A stretch of DNA of 60,766 nt from Polaromonas sp. (GTDB taxonomy: Bacteria > Pseudomonadota > Gammaproteobacteria > Burkholderiales > Burkholderiaceae_C). The DNA lies in assembly GCA_028292745.1 (NCBI GenBank), contig JAQGLT010000069.1, positions 1 to 60,766 on the forward strand, read 5' to 3'. Below are positions 8,754 to 16,385 of the stretch, piece after piece; positions within the stretch are counted from its first letter, which is position 1; each line of letters opens with the position of its first letter. Made by a program: the position numbers and the translations under genes. The notes under the pieces were generated by a model. The model was not told the DNA's origin. It saw only the letters and a list, made by a program, of their open reading frames with translations, and ran no database searches.

Positions 8754-10553
8754 ATGTCCGCGACCGTTGCCGATTTCATGCTCGAACGCCTGAGCCAGTG
8801 GGGCGTCAAGCGGCTGTACGGCTACCCCGGCGACGGCATCAACGGCATTTTGGGCGCGCTGGGCCGGGCCGAAGGCAAGATGGCGTTTGTCCAGGCGCGG
8901 CATGAAGAACTGGCCGCTTTCATGGCCTGCGCGCACGCAAAATTCACCGGCGAGGTGGGCGTCTGCCTGGCCACGTCGGGGCCGGGCGCGATTCATCTGC
9001 TCAATGGCCTGTATGACGCCAAGCTTGACCACCAGCCGGTGGTTGCCATCGTCGGCCAGCAAAAGCGCAGCGCACTGGGCGGCGACTACCAGCAAGAGGT
9101 GGATCTGGTGTCGCTTTTCAAGGATGTGGCCCATGAGTTCGTGCAGATGGCCACCGCGCCCGAGCAGATGCGCCACCTGGTGGACCGCGCCATGCAGATC
9201 GCCAGAGACCGCCGCGCGGTGACCTGCATCATCGTGCCCAACGACGTGCAGGATCTGCCAGCCGTGCCGGTGCCCCCGCGTGAACATGGCACGGTCCACA
9301 GCGGCGTGGGAACGAATTTCATCGCCACCGTGCCGCCCATCGCCGGCCTGCGCGCTGCGGCGGCGGTGCTCAACGCGGGCAGCAAGGTGGCCCTGCTGGT
9401 GGGGGCCGGCGCGCTGCATGCCACCGACGAGATCATCGCGGTCGCCGACGTGCTGGGCGCCGGCGTGGCCAAGGCGCTGCTGGGCAAGGCGGCGGTCCCC
9501 GACAGCCTGCCGTACGTGACCGGCTGCATCGGGATTCTGGGCACATCGGCCAGCTCGCAGATGATGGAGGAGTGCGACACGCTGCTCATGGTCGGCTCGT
9601 CGTTTCCCTATGCCGAATTCCTGCCGCCCGAGGGCCAGGCGCGCGGCGTGCAGATCGACATCGACCCGCGCTTTCTCAACCTGCGCTATCCGATGGAAGT
9701 CGGGCTGGTGGGCGACAGCCGGGCCACGCTGGCGGCGCTGCTGCCGCTGCTTGAGCGCAAGACCAGCCGTGCCTGGCAGGCGGGCATTGAAGAGAACGTG
9801 GCGCACTGGTGGCAGACGCTGCAGGCGCGCGCGATGGTCGATGCCAGTCCGCTCAATCCGCAGCGCCCGTTCTGGGAGTTGTCCAAACGCCTGCCCGACA
9901 ACGCCATCGTGACGGTGGACAGCGGCACGTCGGCTGTCTGGTATGCACGGGACATCCAGCTGCGCCGGGGCATGCTGGCCTCGCTGTCGGGCGGCCTGGC
10001 CAGCATGGGCGCGGCCGTGCCCTATGCCATCGCCGCCAAGCAGGCGTATCCGGAGCGTCCGGTGATCGCCCTGGTGGGCGACGGCGCGATGCAGATGAAC
10101 GGGCTGAACGGCCTCATCACCATCGCCCGGCTGTGGCCCGGCTGGGCCGACAAGCGGCTGCTGGTGATGGTGCTCAACAACCGCGACCTGAACATGGTGA
10201 CCTGGGAGCAGCGGGTGCAGGGCGGCGACCCGAAGTACGAACCCTCGCAGGTGCTGCCCGACTTTGCGTACGCCGATTACGCCCGCATGCTCGGCCTGGA
10301 GGGGCTGCGTGTGATGCGCCCCGACGCCATTGCCCCGGCGCTGGAGGCGGCGCTGTCGGCGGGCAAGCCGATGGTGCTGGAGATGATGGTCGACCCCGAG
10401 GTCGGTGCACTGCCGCCGGCGTTTGAGCGCAAGCAATTGCAGGCCTATTTGTCGGCCCTGGTGCATGGCGACAGCGGGGCGCTGCAGAGCGTCAAGGCGA
10501 CCATGAAACAGTGGTGGGCGGGCAAATTCGCAGGCTCGGATGACAAGCATTGA
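8754..10553 (+). CDS. thiamine-diphosphate-dependent enzyme, pyruvate oxidase/dehydrogenase (PoxB)-like
   Basis: A 599-residue three-domain ThDP enzyme. The PYR domain contains YGYPGDGING and RHEELAAFMA, with Glu51 as the cofactor-activating residue. The central domain contains LLVGAGA. The PP domain contains the ThDP/Mg motif VGDGAMQMNGLNGLITIARLW ending in NN. The length and family pattern suit PoxB-like pyruvate:quinone oxidoreductases or acetolactate-synthase relatives; the substrate is not certain. ATG 8754 follows AGGGGATGCC. The gene stands alone, with the light-sensor kinase divergent upstream. A long open frame on the opposite strand across the gene is a high-GC coding shadow. Confidence 0.85.
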   Translation: MSATVADFMLERLSQWGVKRLYGYPGDGINGILGALGRAEGKMAFVQARHEELAAFMACAHAKFTGEVGVCLATSGPGAIHLLNGLYDAKLDHQPVVAIVGQQKRSALGGDYQQEVDLVSLFKDVAHEFVQMATAPEQMRHLVDRAMQIARDRRAVTCIIVPNDVQDLPAVPVPPREHGTVHSGVGTNFIATVPPIAGLRAAAAVLNAGSKVALLVGAGALHATDEIIAVADVLGAGVAKALLGKAAVPDSLPYVTGCIGILGTSASSQMMEECDTLLMVGSSFPYAEFLPPEGQARGVQIDIDPRFLNLRYPMEVGLVGDSRATLAALLPLLERKTSRAWQAGIEENVAHWWQTLQARAMVDASPLNPQRPFWELSKRLPDNAIVTVDSGTSAVWYARDIQLRRGMLASLSGGLASMGAAVPYAIAAKQAYPERPVIALVGDGAMQMNGLNGLITIARLWPGWADKRLLVMVLNNRDLNMVTWEQRVQGGDPKYEPSQVLPDFAYADYARMLGLEGLRVMRPDAIAPALEAALSAGKPMVLEMMVDPEVGALPPAFERKQLQAYLSALVHGDSGALQSVKATMKQWWAGKFAGSDDKH

Positions 10554-10694
10554 GGCGAAACGAGCAGCCCTGCCGATGCATTTTGTGACCTTTGTTGTCC
10601 TACATATGGTTCAGCCCGCTACCGACCCTGTGACCGATTGCGGCGCGTAAATTGACTGCAGCTGGCAATCGTGCTGGCCATGTCATTAATCTTG

Positions 10695-10712
10695 CAGCCC
10701 TGCCTAGGGCTG
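10695..10712 (+). promoter_or_regulatory. stem-loop in the leader of the Gly/Thr-rich secreted protein gene
   Basis: A perfect 7-bp stem (CAGCCCT / AGGGCTG) with a GCCT loop ends 4 bp before the AAAGGAG ribosome binding site of the gene at 10730. It could affect mRNA stability or translation; its role is inferred. Confidence 0.4.
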
Positions 10713-10729
10713 AATAAAGGAGTCATCTC

Positions 10730-11095
10730 ATGAAAACACTCAAAACCCTGACCTCCGCCGTTCTCGCGGCAGCACTGGCGGGCGGCTTCGGAATGGCCTA
10801 TGCGCAAACCGGCACCAGCGGGGCTGCGGGCACCACGGGCGCCACAGGTGGCACCACCGGCAGCACGACCGACACCTCCCAGAGCCCATCCACCGCAGGC
10901 ACCACCGGGGCAACGACGGGTACTGGCACAGGCACCGCAACTGGATCCGGCACCGACAGCAGCGCCGGCATGACATCGGGCTCATCGGGTTCGGGCATGG
11001 GCACCAGCGCGGGCACCGGCAGCGGCACGGGAATGACCGGTAGCAGCACCATGCGCACGCCAACAGAGCGTCCCGCACAGGCCGACCGCAACTAG
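10730..11095 (+). CDS. secreted low-complexity Gly/Thr/Ser-rich protein
   Basis: A 121-residue protein with a clear signal peptide (MKTLKTLTSAVLAAALAGG...AYA, cleavage before Gln26). The mature part is almost entirely Gly, Thr, Ser and Ala in short GTTG/GTGT-type repeats, ending in a more polar PTERPAQADRN tail. AAAGGAG lies 7 bp before the ATG. No catalytic motif is present; it is presumably periplasmic or surface exposed and may be disordered. Similar low-complexity small proteins are common in Burkholderiales. The repeats make the gene prone to length variation. No specific function can be assigned. Confidence 0.75.
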   Translation: MKTLKTLTSAVLAAALAGGFGMAYAQTGTSGAAGTTGATGGTTGSTTDTSQSPSTAGTTGATTGTGTGTATGSGTDSSAGMTSGSSGSGMGTSAGTGSGTGMTGSSTMRTPTERPAQADRN

Positions 11096-11218
11096 CATCA
11101 CATCGACAGCGGCCAGAAGCTTTCTGGTCAGCCCCGATCTGTCTGTGCAAAAGCATTGACGACCGGGGCTTGTCCTTGTCCGAGGGACAACAGACTCAGT
11201 TTGGATGGAGCATTGACG

Positions 11219-12079
11219 ATGGAAACGGATACGCGCGCCTGCGGTGAGCAGCATGGCCAGCCCGGCGGGCCAGCGGCAGGCAGGACCTTGCACGGTGAAC
11301 AGGCTTCAGGCGTCAGGCCAGGGCTTCTGATCGCGCTTGCCGCGCTGGCCATTGGCTTGCCGGCAGCGTATTTTTTTTACTTTCATCCAGTGCCCGGGAC
11401 GCCCGCCGCAGTGCAGACGGGTCCATTGGGCGCGGCCGTACCGCGGTTGCCGCGCTATGCCGATTTCTCGGCCGAACCCGCATCGCCCGATGCCCGGTTC
11501 ATTGCCAACTGGGTGGCCGATTCCGGGGACAACCGTTCGCTGCCTTTTGTCATCATCGACAAAAAAAATACGCGCGTCTATGTCTTCAACGCATCCGGCA
11601 AGCTTCTGGGGGCCACCCCGGTGCTGCTGGGCGCGGCCGTGGGGGACGATTCGGTCCCCGACATCGGCAAGCGGCCCCTTTCCGAGGTATCGCCCGAAGA
11701 GCGCACCACGCCGGCGGGCCGGTTCATCGGCGAGCCGGGCCGCAACCTGACAGGCGAGGATGTGGTGTGGGTCGATTACGACGCTGCCGTGTCAATGCAC
11801 CGGGTGCGCACCGGCAATGCCAAGGAGCATCGCCTGGAACGCCTGGCGTCGCCGACCATCGATGACAACCGGATCTCTTTTGGCTGCGTCAACATGCCAG
11901 TCGCTTTTTATGAAAATGTCCTGAGCCCCGTGTTCAAGGTCAGCTACGGCGTGGTCTATGTCCTACCCGAGGTCAAGCCGGTTGGGGAAGTCTTTGCCGC
12001 TGCCTATGATCCTGCGGTACGGCACCGGATTTCAGGGCGCCTGCGCCGGGCCGATGCGCCCGGGGGTGGCGGTGCCTGA
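11219..12079 (+). CDS. L,D-transpeptidase (YkuD)-like protein, membrane anchored, paralogue 1
   Basis: A 286-residue protein: a short cytoplasmic N terminus, one membrane segment (GLLIALAALAIGLPAAYFF) and a periplasmic domain. The domain carries IIDKKNTRVYVFNASGKLL, ERTTPAGRF, VWVDYDAAVSMHRVR and a cysteine motif SFGCVNMP. These correspond to the YkuD/L,D-transpeptidase order, but the usual SHGC is SFGC here and the following Arg is Asn. If active it would crosslink peptidoglycan or attach proteins to it. ATG 11219 has GGAG 8 bp upstream; a TTG at 11156 is an alternative without one. A close paralogue lies at 14447-15085. Confidence 0.75.
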   Translation: METDTRACGEQHGQPGGPAAGRTLHGEQASGVRPGLLIALAALAIGLPAAYFFYFHPVPGTPAAVQTGPLGAAVPRLPRYADFSAEPASPDARFIANWVADSGDNRSLPFVIIDKKNTRVYVFNASGKLLGATPVLLGAAVGDDSVPDIGKRPLSEVSPEERTTPAGRFIGEPGRNLTGEDVVWVDYDAAVSMHRVRTGNAKEHRLERLASPTIDDNRISFGCVNMPVAFYENVLSPVFKVSYGVVYVLPEVKPVGEVFAAAYDPAVRHRISGRLRRADAPGGGGA

Positions 12080-12186
12080 CGCGGCACCGGCTGGTTGGGG
12101 CTGGCTTTGCCTTGCTGCCGGCCCGACACGGTCGCTGAACTGAAGCGAATGCCTGCGGGTCGTTGCTTGTGCCCCCTCAAAGCACA

Positions 12187-12211
12187 AGGCCGGCCGAAAA
12201 CCGGCCGGCCT
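12187..12211. terminator. bidirectional terminator-like hairpin between convergent genes
   Basis: A 10-bp GC-rich inverted repeat (AGGCCGGCCG / CGGCCGGCCT) with a 5-nt loop lies between the L,D-transpeptidase-like gene (plus) and the crystallin-domain gene (minus). The flanks are only weakly T-rich, so termination strength is uncertain. Confidence 0.6.
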
Positions 12212-12262
12212 GTAATTTCAAGTCAAGTCAAACCACTGCAATCAGGCTGCAGCGTTCCTGGC

Positions 12263-13393
12263 TCAGACCCTGGGCTCGCCCTGGCCGTTCACGGTAATGG
12301 TTCTTCCTGGCTGTGTCGTTGTCTGGATGGTGTGCTCCTGGCCCCTGAAGGTGTAGGTGACATTCCAGAATTCGGTTTTGGCCTGGCTCGGCACCGTGTC
12401 GCATTTCTGCACATCCTGAGCGGCCACCTGCTGGCCGCCTCCGGTGATGCGGCCGATGTTGGCGCCGGCCGCGGCACCCGCCACGGCGCCACCAACCGTC
12501 GCGATTTGCTTGCCGCTTCCTCCGCCCACCTGATGGCCAAGGACGCCGCCAATCAAGGCGCCGGCAAGGGCGCCGCCAATGTTGAGGTTGTTGTTCGCAG
12601 GCTGCGAGGCCACCGGCTCGCGTTCCATCCAGCATCGCTTTTCAGGCGCCGCCACCACGGCCCGCACGGAGGTCACATTGGCTTCGTACAGGCGCTCTTC
12701 ATTGCGGCGGCGGTTGTCGTAGACCGGTGCCGGCGCCGGTGCGTAACGGTCATCGCTGACCCGCGTGCTGGTGGGCACCCCCCGGACCGAGGACACCCGG
12801 TCTTCCATTCCCATTGCCGCCAGCGATGCGTAGCGGCCAGGCCGCAGCACGACGCAGCGCCCGCTGAAGCGGACGTTTTCGCAGGCTTCCCACTGGTCGC
12901 CCAGGACCACAACCGAAGAAGCCCGGTCGTTGAACCCAAAACGGGTGAAATCGTCAACCTGGCTCTGCGCGGTAAACGCCTGGCCCTGGAAATTTTCATT
13001 CGCGTAAAAAACGACCTGCGCATTCGAGGGCACGGCAGCGGCCACTGGCGCATAGCGGCTTTCATCGATCCGTTCGTTGCGGCCCATCGCCCGCACAGAC
13101 GCCACGCGCTGCTCCAGGCCCAGCGCTGCCAGGGAAGGGTACTGGCCGGGGCGCAGCACGGTGCAGCGACCGGCGAAGCGGGGGCGATCGCAGACTTCCC
13201 ACAGCTTGCCCGCCACAATCACCGAGGAGGCTTTTTCATTGAAGCCGAACTGCCGAAAATTCTCGACCGGCCGATCCGTTGTGAAGGTCGGCCCCTTGTA
13301 GTTGTCGTTTTGGTAAAACGTGACTTGCGCCATGGACTGGCTGGCAGCAATCAAGGCGGCAATCGCCAGCGTGGCTTTGAAGAATGATTTCAT
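12263..13393 (-). CDS. secreted protein with two beta/gamma-crystallin domains and a glycine-zipper (17-kDa antigen-like) C terminus
   Basis: A 376-residue exported protein with signal peptide MKSFFKATLAIAALIAASQSMA. Two crystallin-type domains follow (about residues 23-103 and 126-208), each with a V(T/V)FY...N(Y/F)xG opening and a Greek-key Ca-binding candidate: NEKASS at 52-57 and NDRASS at 155-160; the second fits the (N/D)(N/D)xx(S/T)S rule exactly. Residues ~265-320 form a Gly/Ala-rich double zipper (GGALAGALIGGVLGHQVGG...GGAVAGAAAGANIG) typical of outer-membrane 17-kDa surface-antigen proteins. The combination suggests a surface or periplasmic stress protein; the biochemical role is unknown. 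Transcription runs toward the hairpin at 12187. Confidence 0.85.
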   Translation of the reverse strand: MKSFFKATLAIAALIAASQSMAQVTFYQNDNYKGPTFTTDRPVENFRQFGFNEKASSVIVAGKLWEVCDRPRFAGRCTVLRPGQYPSLAALGLEQRVASVRAMGRNERIDESRYAPVAAAVPSNAQVVFYANENFQGQAFTAQSQVDDFTRFGFNDRASSVVVLGDQWEACENVRFSGRCVVLRPGRYASLAAMGMEDRVSSVRGVPTSTRVSDDRYAPAPAPVYDNRRRNEERLYEANVTSVRAVVAAPEKRCWMEREPVASQPANNNLNIGGALAGALIGGVLGHQVGGGSGKQIATVGGAVAGAAAGANIGRITGGGQQVAAQDVQKCDTVPSQAKTEFWNVTYTFRGQEHTIQTTTQPGRTITVNGQGEPRV

Positions 13394-13486
13394 AGGTGTA
13401 TCCGGTAAAAATGAGGGTCAGCAGTCAGGGTTGCAGTTGAGGTTGGGGTTGTTCGCTGCGTGCGACAGGCTTCAGCCGTTTTTCAT

Positions 13487-14017
13487 TCAACCCATCAGGC
13501 CGACGATGATGTCCACGATCAGGTTGTTTTGTTGCTGCACCAGCACAATGTCGCCGCCAATACGCGCATACCGGTAGCCGTAGGGCGCGGGCGGCAACTG
13601 ACGCAGTACCGGCGGCGCGACGGTGTACACCGTCACTCCCCGAGGCACGGGCTGACCGACTGACCAATGCCTGGCCTGGCCAGGAGGCATGCAGCCGTTG
13701 TTCTTCCGGGTCAGGCCGGGCGGGCAATTCTTGCCGTTTCCGTAATGCTGGGTGTAGTAGTGACGCGCATGGCTGCGGTGCTGGTCATTGAAGTGAGCGC
13801 CATGCCGCACCTGTTCGCGGTGGCGTTTGGCCATCTTTTTCTCGGCCTTGTGCGATTTGTCGTGATGCACTTCGGCATGCTTGCCGTGGCCTTTGTCCTT
13901 GTGCTTGTTTTTGCCATGATGATCATCGGAATGGTCTTTCGCAATGCCGGACCCGGCAATGAACAGGGAGGCCAGCGTCAGGACGGCGAGTCGGTAAGCC
14001 TTGGGGAAATGAACCAT
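13487..14017 (-). CDS. RcnB/CigR-family periplasmic protein, His/Lys-rich
   Basis: A 176-residue exported protein (signal peptide ending around AGSGIA). The first half is strongly His/Lys-rich (HSDDHHGKNKHKDKGHGKHAEVHH), suggesting metal or polyanion binding. The second half has CPPGLTRKNNGCMPPGQA and ends in YARIGGDIVLVQQQNNLIVDIIVGL, the usual C-terminal pattern of RcnB-like proteins. E. coli RcnB modulates nickel/cobalt export, but many RcnB-domain proteins have unknown roles. GGAG lies 8 bp before the start. It is upstream of the crystallin gene on the same strand with a 93-bp gap, so a shared transcript is possible. Confidence 0.75.
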   Translation of the reverse strand: MVHFPKAYRLAVLTLASLFIAGSGIAKDHSDDHHGKNKHKDKGHGKHAEVHHDKSHKAEKKMAKRHREQVRHGAHFNDQHRSHARHYYTQHYGNGKNCPPGLTRKNNGCMPPGQARHWSVGQPVPRGVTVYTVAPPVLRQLPPAPYGYRYARIGGDIVLVQQQNNLIVDIIVGLMG

Positions 14018-14446
14018 GGAATGCTCCAGCTAAGTAACAAACATGCTCAACGGTTACCAAAGCATGTGCGTTGACCAAGGTTTTTGGGGAAAACCCTTGG
14101 ACAGCTGCAATTCATGTGGGCCGCAGTGCGCTCAGCGGCATCGATGGAGGGTTGCCTGCCGCAACCGGCCAGCCGGATTCTGTCCGGCCAGAGCATGTGT
14201 TGCATGGTCTCTACACCTCTGAAGCGCCAGTAAAAATTTTTCCCAGAACCAGGTGCGCGGCGCATCACTATTCTTAGCTATAAAAGAAATAGCAGGCCGT
14301 TCTAGCTGGCGTATTCACGTCTTGTAATTAGTTGTTTAATAAGTAACATCGACGGTTTGCTGTCGGGCTGCTGCTGTTTCGCGTGCGATTTCATGGCATT
14401 TTTCCCGGCGTTTTGTGGTGTGCATGCCCGCACGGGAGTCCAGGCT
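14018..14446. other. divergent intergenic region between the RcnB-like and L,D-transpeptidase-like genes
   Basis: About 430 bp. Repeat copy D is at 14249-14293. The part from 14300 is AT-richer and probably carries the promoter for the plus-strand gene. The reading frame of that gene is open from 14357, but the peptide before 14447 is Cys-rich and unlike a leader. Confidence 0.5.
14249..14293 (+). repeat. dispersed palindromic repeat, copy D (left end diverged)
   Basis: The right half is clear: GGTGCGCGGCGCA, spacer, TTAGCTATAAAAGAAATAGC. The CAAAT end is not recognisable with confidence. Confidence 0.6.
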
Positions 14447-15085
14447 TTGAAAAGCAATTCATTTTTTGCCGCAATTGTCTTGTTTGCGGCCCTTCGCAGT
14501 GCCTGCGCAGCAGAGGCCCTTGCGCCGCCCGCCATCGATTTTTTGGGGCATCCCGCTTCTGCGGACGCGCGCTATGCGGCGGACTGGATCGCCGGCAATG
14601 CCGACAACCAGAACATGCCCTTTGTGATTGTCGACAAGAAACACGCACGCATGTTTGTGTTCGAGGCCGATGGCCAATTGCGCGGTACGACGGCGGTTTT
14701 GCTTGGCGCCGGCCCGGGCGATGCGTCCATTCCCGGCATTGCCGGCCGCGCGCCGGCCAGCCTGCAACTGCATGAGCGCACCACGCCAGCCGGGCGGTTT
14801 GTATCGGAGCCGGGCCGCAACCTGACGGGCGAGGACATCATCTGGGTGGACTATGCGGCCAAGATCGCCATTCACCGGCTCCGCCCCGACGCTGCGCGCC
14901 AGCAGCGCGCCGACCGTCTGGCATCGTCTTTGGCAGACGTCAAGCGGGTCACGCTGGGGTGCATCGTGGTGCCTGTGGGCTTTTACGAAAACGTCGTCAG
15001 GCCGGCGCTGGGCAAGCGCTACGGCGTGGTCTATGTGCTGCCCGAAGACGGGGCCGCGCACCGCATGTTCGACGACTTCAGCTGA
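14447..15085 (+). CDS. L,D-transpeptidase (YkuD)-like protein, secreted, paralogue 2
   Basis: A 212-residue exported protein closely related to the one at 11219: it shares ERTTPAGRF, EPGRNLTGED, WVDYAAKIAIHRLR and GVVYVLPE. The cysteine motif is TLGCIVVP, so the family's SHGC(V/I)R has lost the His (Leu) and the Arg (Val), more than paralogue 1. I chose the TTG start at 14447 because GGGAG lies 8 bp upstream and it creates a good signal peptide (MKSNSFFAAIVLFAALRSACA); ATG 14393 is an alternative. Unlike paralogue 1 it has no membrane anchor. Activity is uncertain. Confidence 0.75.
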   Translation: MKSNSFFAAIVLFAALRSACAAEALAPPAIDFLGHPASADARYAADWIAGNADNQNMPFVIVDKKHARMFVFEADGQLRGTTAVLLGAGPGDASIPGIAGRAPASLQLHERTTPAGRFVSEPGRNLTGEDIIWVDYAAKIAIHRLRPDAARQQRADRLASSLADVKRVTLGCIVVPVGFYENVVRPALGKRYGVVYVLPEDGAAHRMFDDFS

Positions 15086-15100
15086 GCCATAGGCCAGCGC

Positions 15101-16018
15101 TCATCCCAGCGCCGTGTCCAGCAGCATCATGATGACAAAGCCCACGATCAGGCCGCCGGTCGCAAAAGCCTCATGGCCCTTGCGGTGGGACTCGGGAATG
15201 ATTTCATGGCTGATGACATACAGCATGGCGCCAGCGGCCGCAGCCAGGCCCCAGGGCAAAAAGCTGGCCGAGATGCTGATGACCGCAACGCCGAATACCG
15301 CCGCCACCGGCTCGACCAGGCCTGACAGAATGCCCAGCCCCGACGAGGCGATGCGGCTGTAGCCCACACTGCGCAGCGCCAGCGCCACCACCATGCCTTC
15401 GGGCACGTCCTGAATCGAGATGCCGGTGGCCAGCGCCAGCGCCGCGATCGGGTCGGTCCCGGCATACGCCACGCCGATGGCCAGGCCTTCGGGCAGGTTG
15501 TGCAGCGAAATGGCGAACACGAACAGCCAGACGCGTTTCATGGCCAGGGCTTTGGGCCCTTCCAGGCCTTTGACGAAATGCTCGTGCGGCACGATGCGGT
15601 CAATCAGCAGCAGCAGCAGGGCGCCAGCCAGGATGCCGGCGCCGACGATGCCGCCCGCGCCCCAGGGACCGGCACCCTGTGCCTTGGCGCTTGCCAGGGC
15701 GGGAATGATGAGCGAAAACGAGCTCGCCGCCAGCATGACACCCGCGCCAAAGCCGAGCATGGTGTCATAGGTGCGCTGCGAAAACTGGTGCGAGAGCAGC
15801 ACCGGCAGCGTGCCCAGCGCCGTCGCCAGGGCCGCAACGCTGCCGCCCGTCAAGGCGCCGATCATGCGCGGATCGTCCAGCCGGATGCTTTGCATCACCT
15901 GGCCCAGGAGCACCCCCGCGCCGGCAAGGACAATTGCAAAACCCAGCAGGCGACGCCACCGGATGCCCGAACGCCCAGCCGCCACCGACGGTGCAGGTTC
16001 CAAAATCGAATCTTCCAT
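15101..16018 (-). CDS. ZIP-family divalent metal transporter
   Basis: A 305-residue inner-membrane protein with about eight hydrophobic segments. Transmembrane 4 carries the metal-site motif HNLPEG and transmembrane 5 the related QDVPEG, hallmarks of ZIP transporters; ISHEIIPESHRKGHE near the end adds further His/Glu ligands. ZIP proteins import Zn, Fe or other divalent ions, and the metal here is not determined. ATG 16018 follows AGGA at 7 bp; a GTG two codons earlier is possible. It ends 15 bp from the convergent L,D-transpeptidase-like gene. dinB lies upstream on the same strand. Confidence 0.9.
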   Translation of the reverse strand: MEDSILEPAPSVAAGRSGIRWRRLLGFAIVLAGAGVLLGQVMQSIRLDDPRMIGALTGGSVAALATALGTLPVLLSHQFSQRTYDTMLGFGAGVMLAASSFSLIIPALASAKAQGAGPWGAGGIVGAGILAGALLLLLIDRIVPHEHFVKGLEGPKALAMKRVWLFVFAISLHNLPEGLAIGVAYAGTDPIAALALATGISIQDVPEGMVVALALRSVGYSRIASSGLGILSGLVEPVAAVFGVAVISISASFLPWGLAAAAGAMLYVISHEIIPESHRKGHEAFATGGLIVGFVIMMLLDTALG

Positions 16019-16385
16019 GTTCACATCCTGATGCTTGGGGCGGGCTTGCGCCGCAGCCCTTTTGTCACTTGTTGCCTTTGTCCTGACTTGCCTTCAAGGA
16101 ACCGGGCCCGGCGGTGGTTTGCAAGCGCCTGGTCTGCACGATGTCGGATTTGCCCGCAATCTGCGAAAAAAAGCAGCCCACCGGGCTTGTCTGGCATGGT
16201 CTGCTCGGCCGCACGGCACTGGCTTGAGACAGTATTCATGATTCCTGTAAGACAAAACCGCTTCGTCAATGGGCAGGGCCCCAGCGGGTTGCATCTGCGC
16301 AAGGGCCGCCTCAACCGCATCGCAGGCAACGCCTCAAGCGTATGGCCGTATAGAAACGGGCGGTGGCGGGCCGGGCAGGGCTGAA
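16019..16385. other. intergenic region between dinB and the ZIP transporter gene
   Basis: About 370 bp with no supportable gene; a frame at 16021-16329 on the minus strand has unnatural composition. It presumably contains the ZIP promoter. No metal-regulator operator was recognised. Confidence 0.45.

Noticed and set aside
8730..10550. 606-codon open frame on the minus strand across the PoxB-like gene
   Set aside because: It mirrors the plus-strand gene, its product is Arg/His/Gly/Ala-rich without a family pattern, and the plus strand carries clear ThDP motifs. It is a high-GC shadow.
10740..11156. Cys/Arg-rich antisense frame opposite the Gly/Thr-rich protein
   Set aside because: Composition is the direct consequence of the repeats on the other strand; no start signal.
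12095..13387. 430-codon plus-strand frame opposite the crystallin gene
   Set aside because: The minus strand has a signal peptide, crystallin motifs and a glycine zipper; the plus-strand product has no recognisable features.
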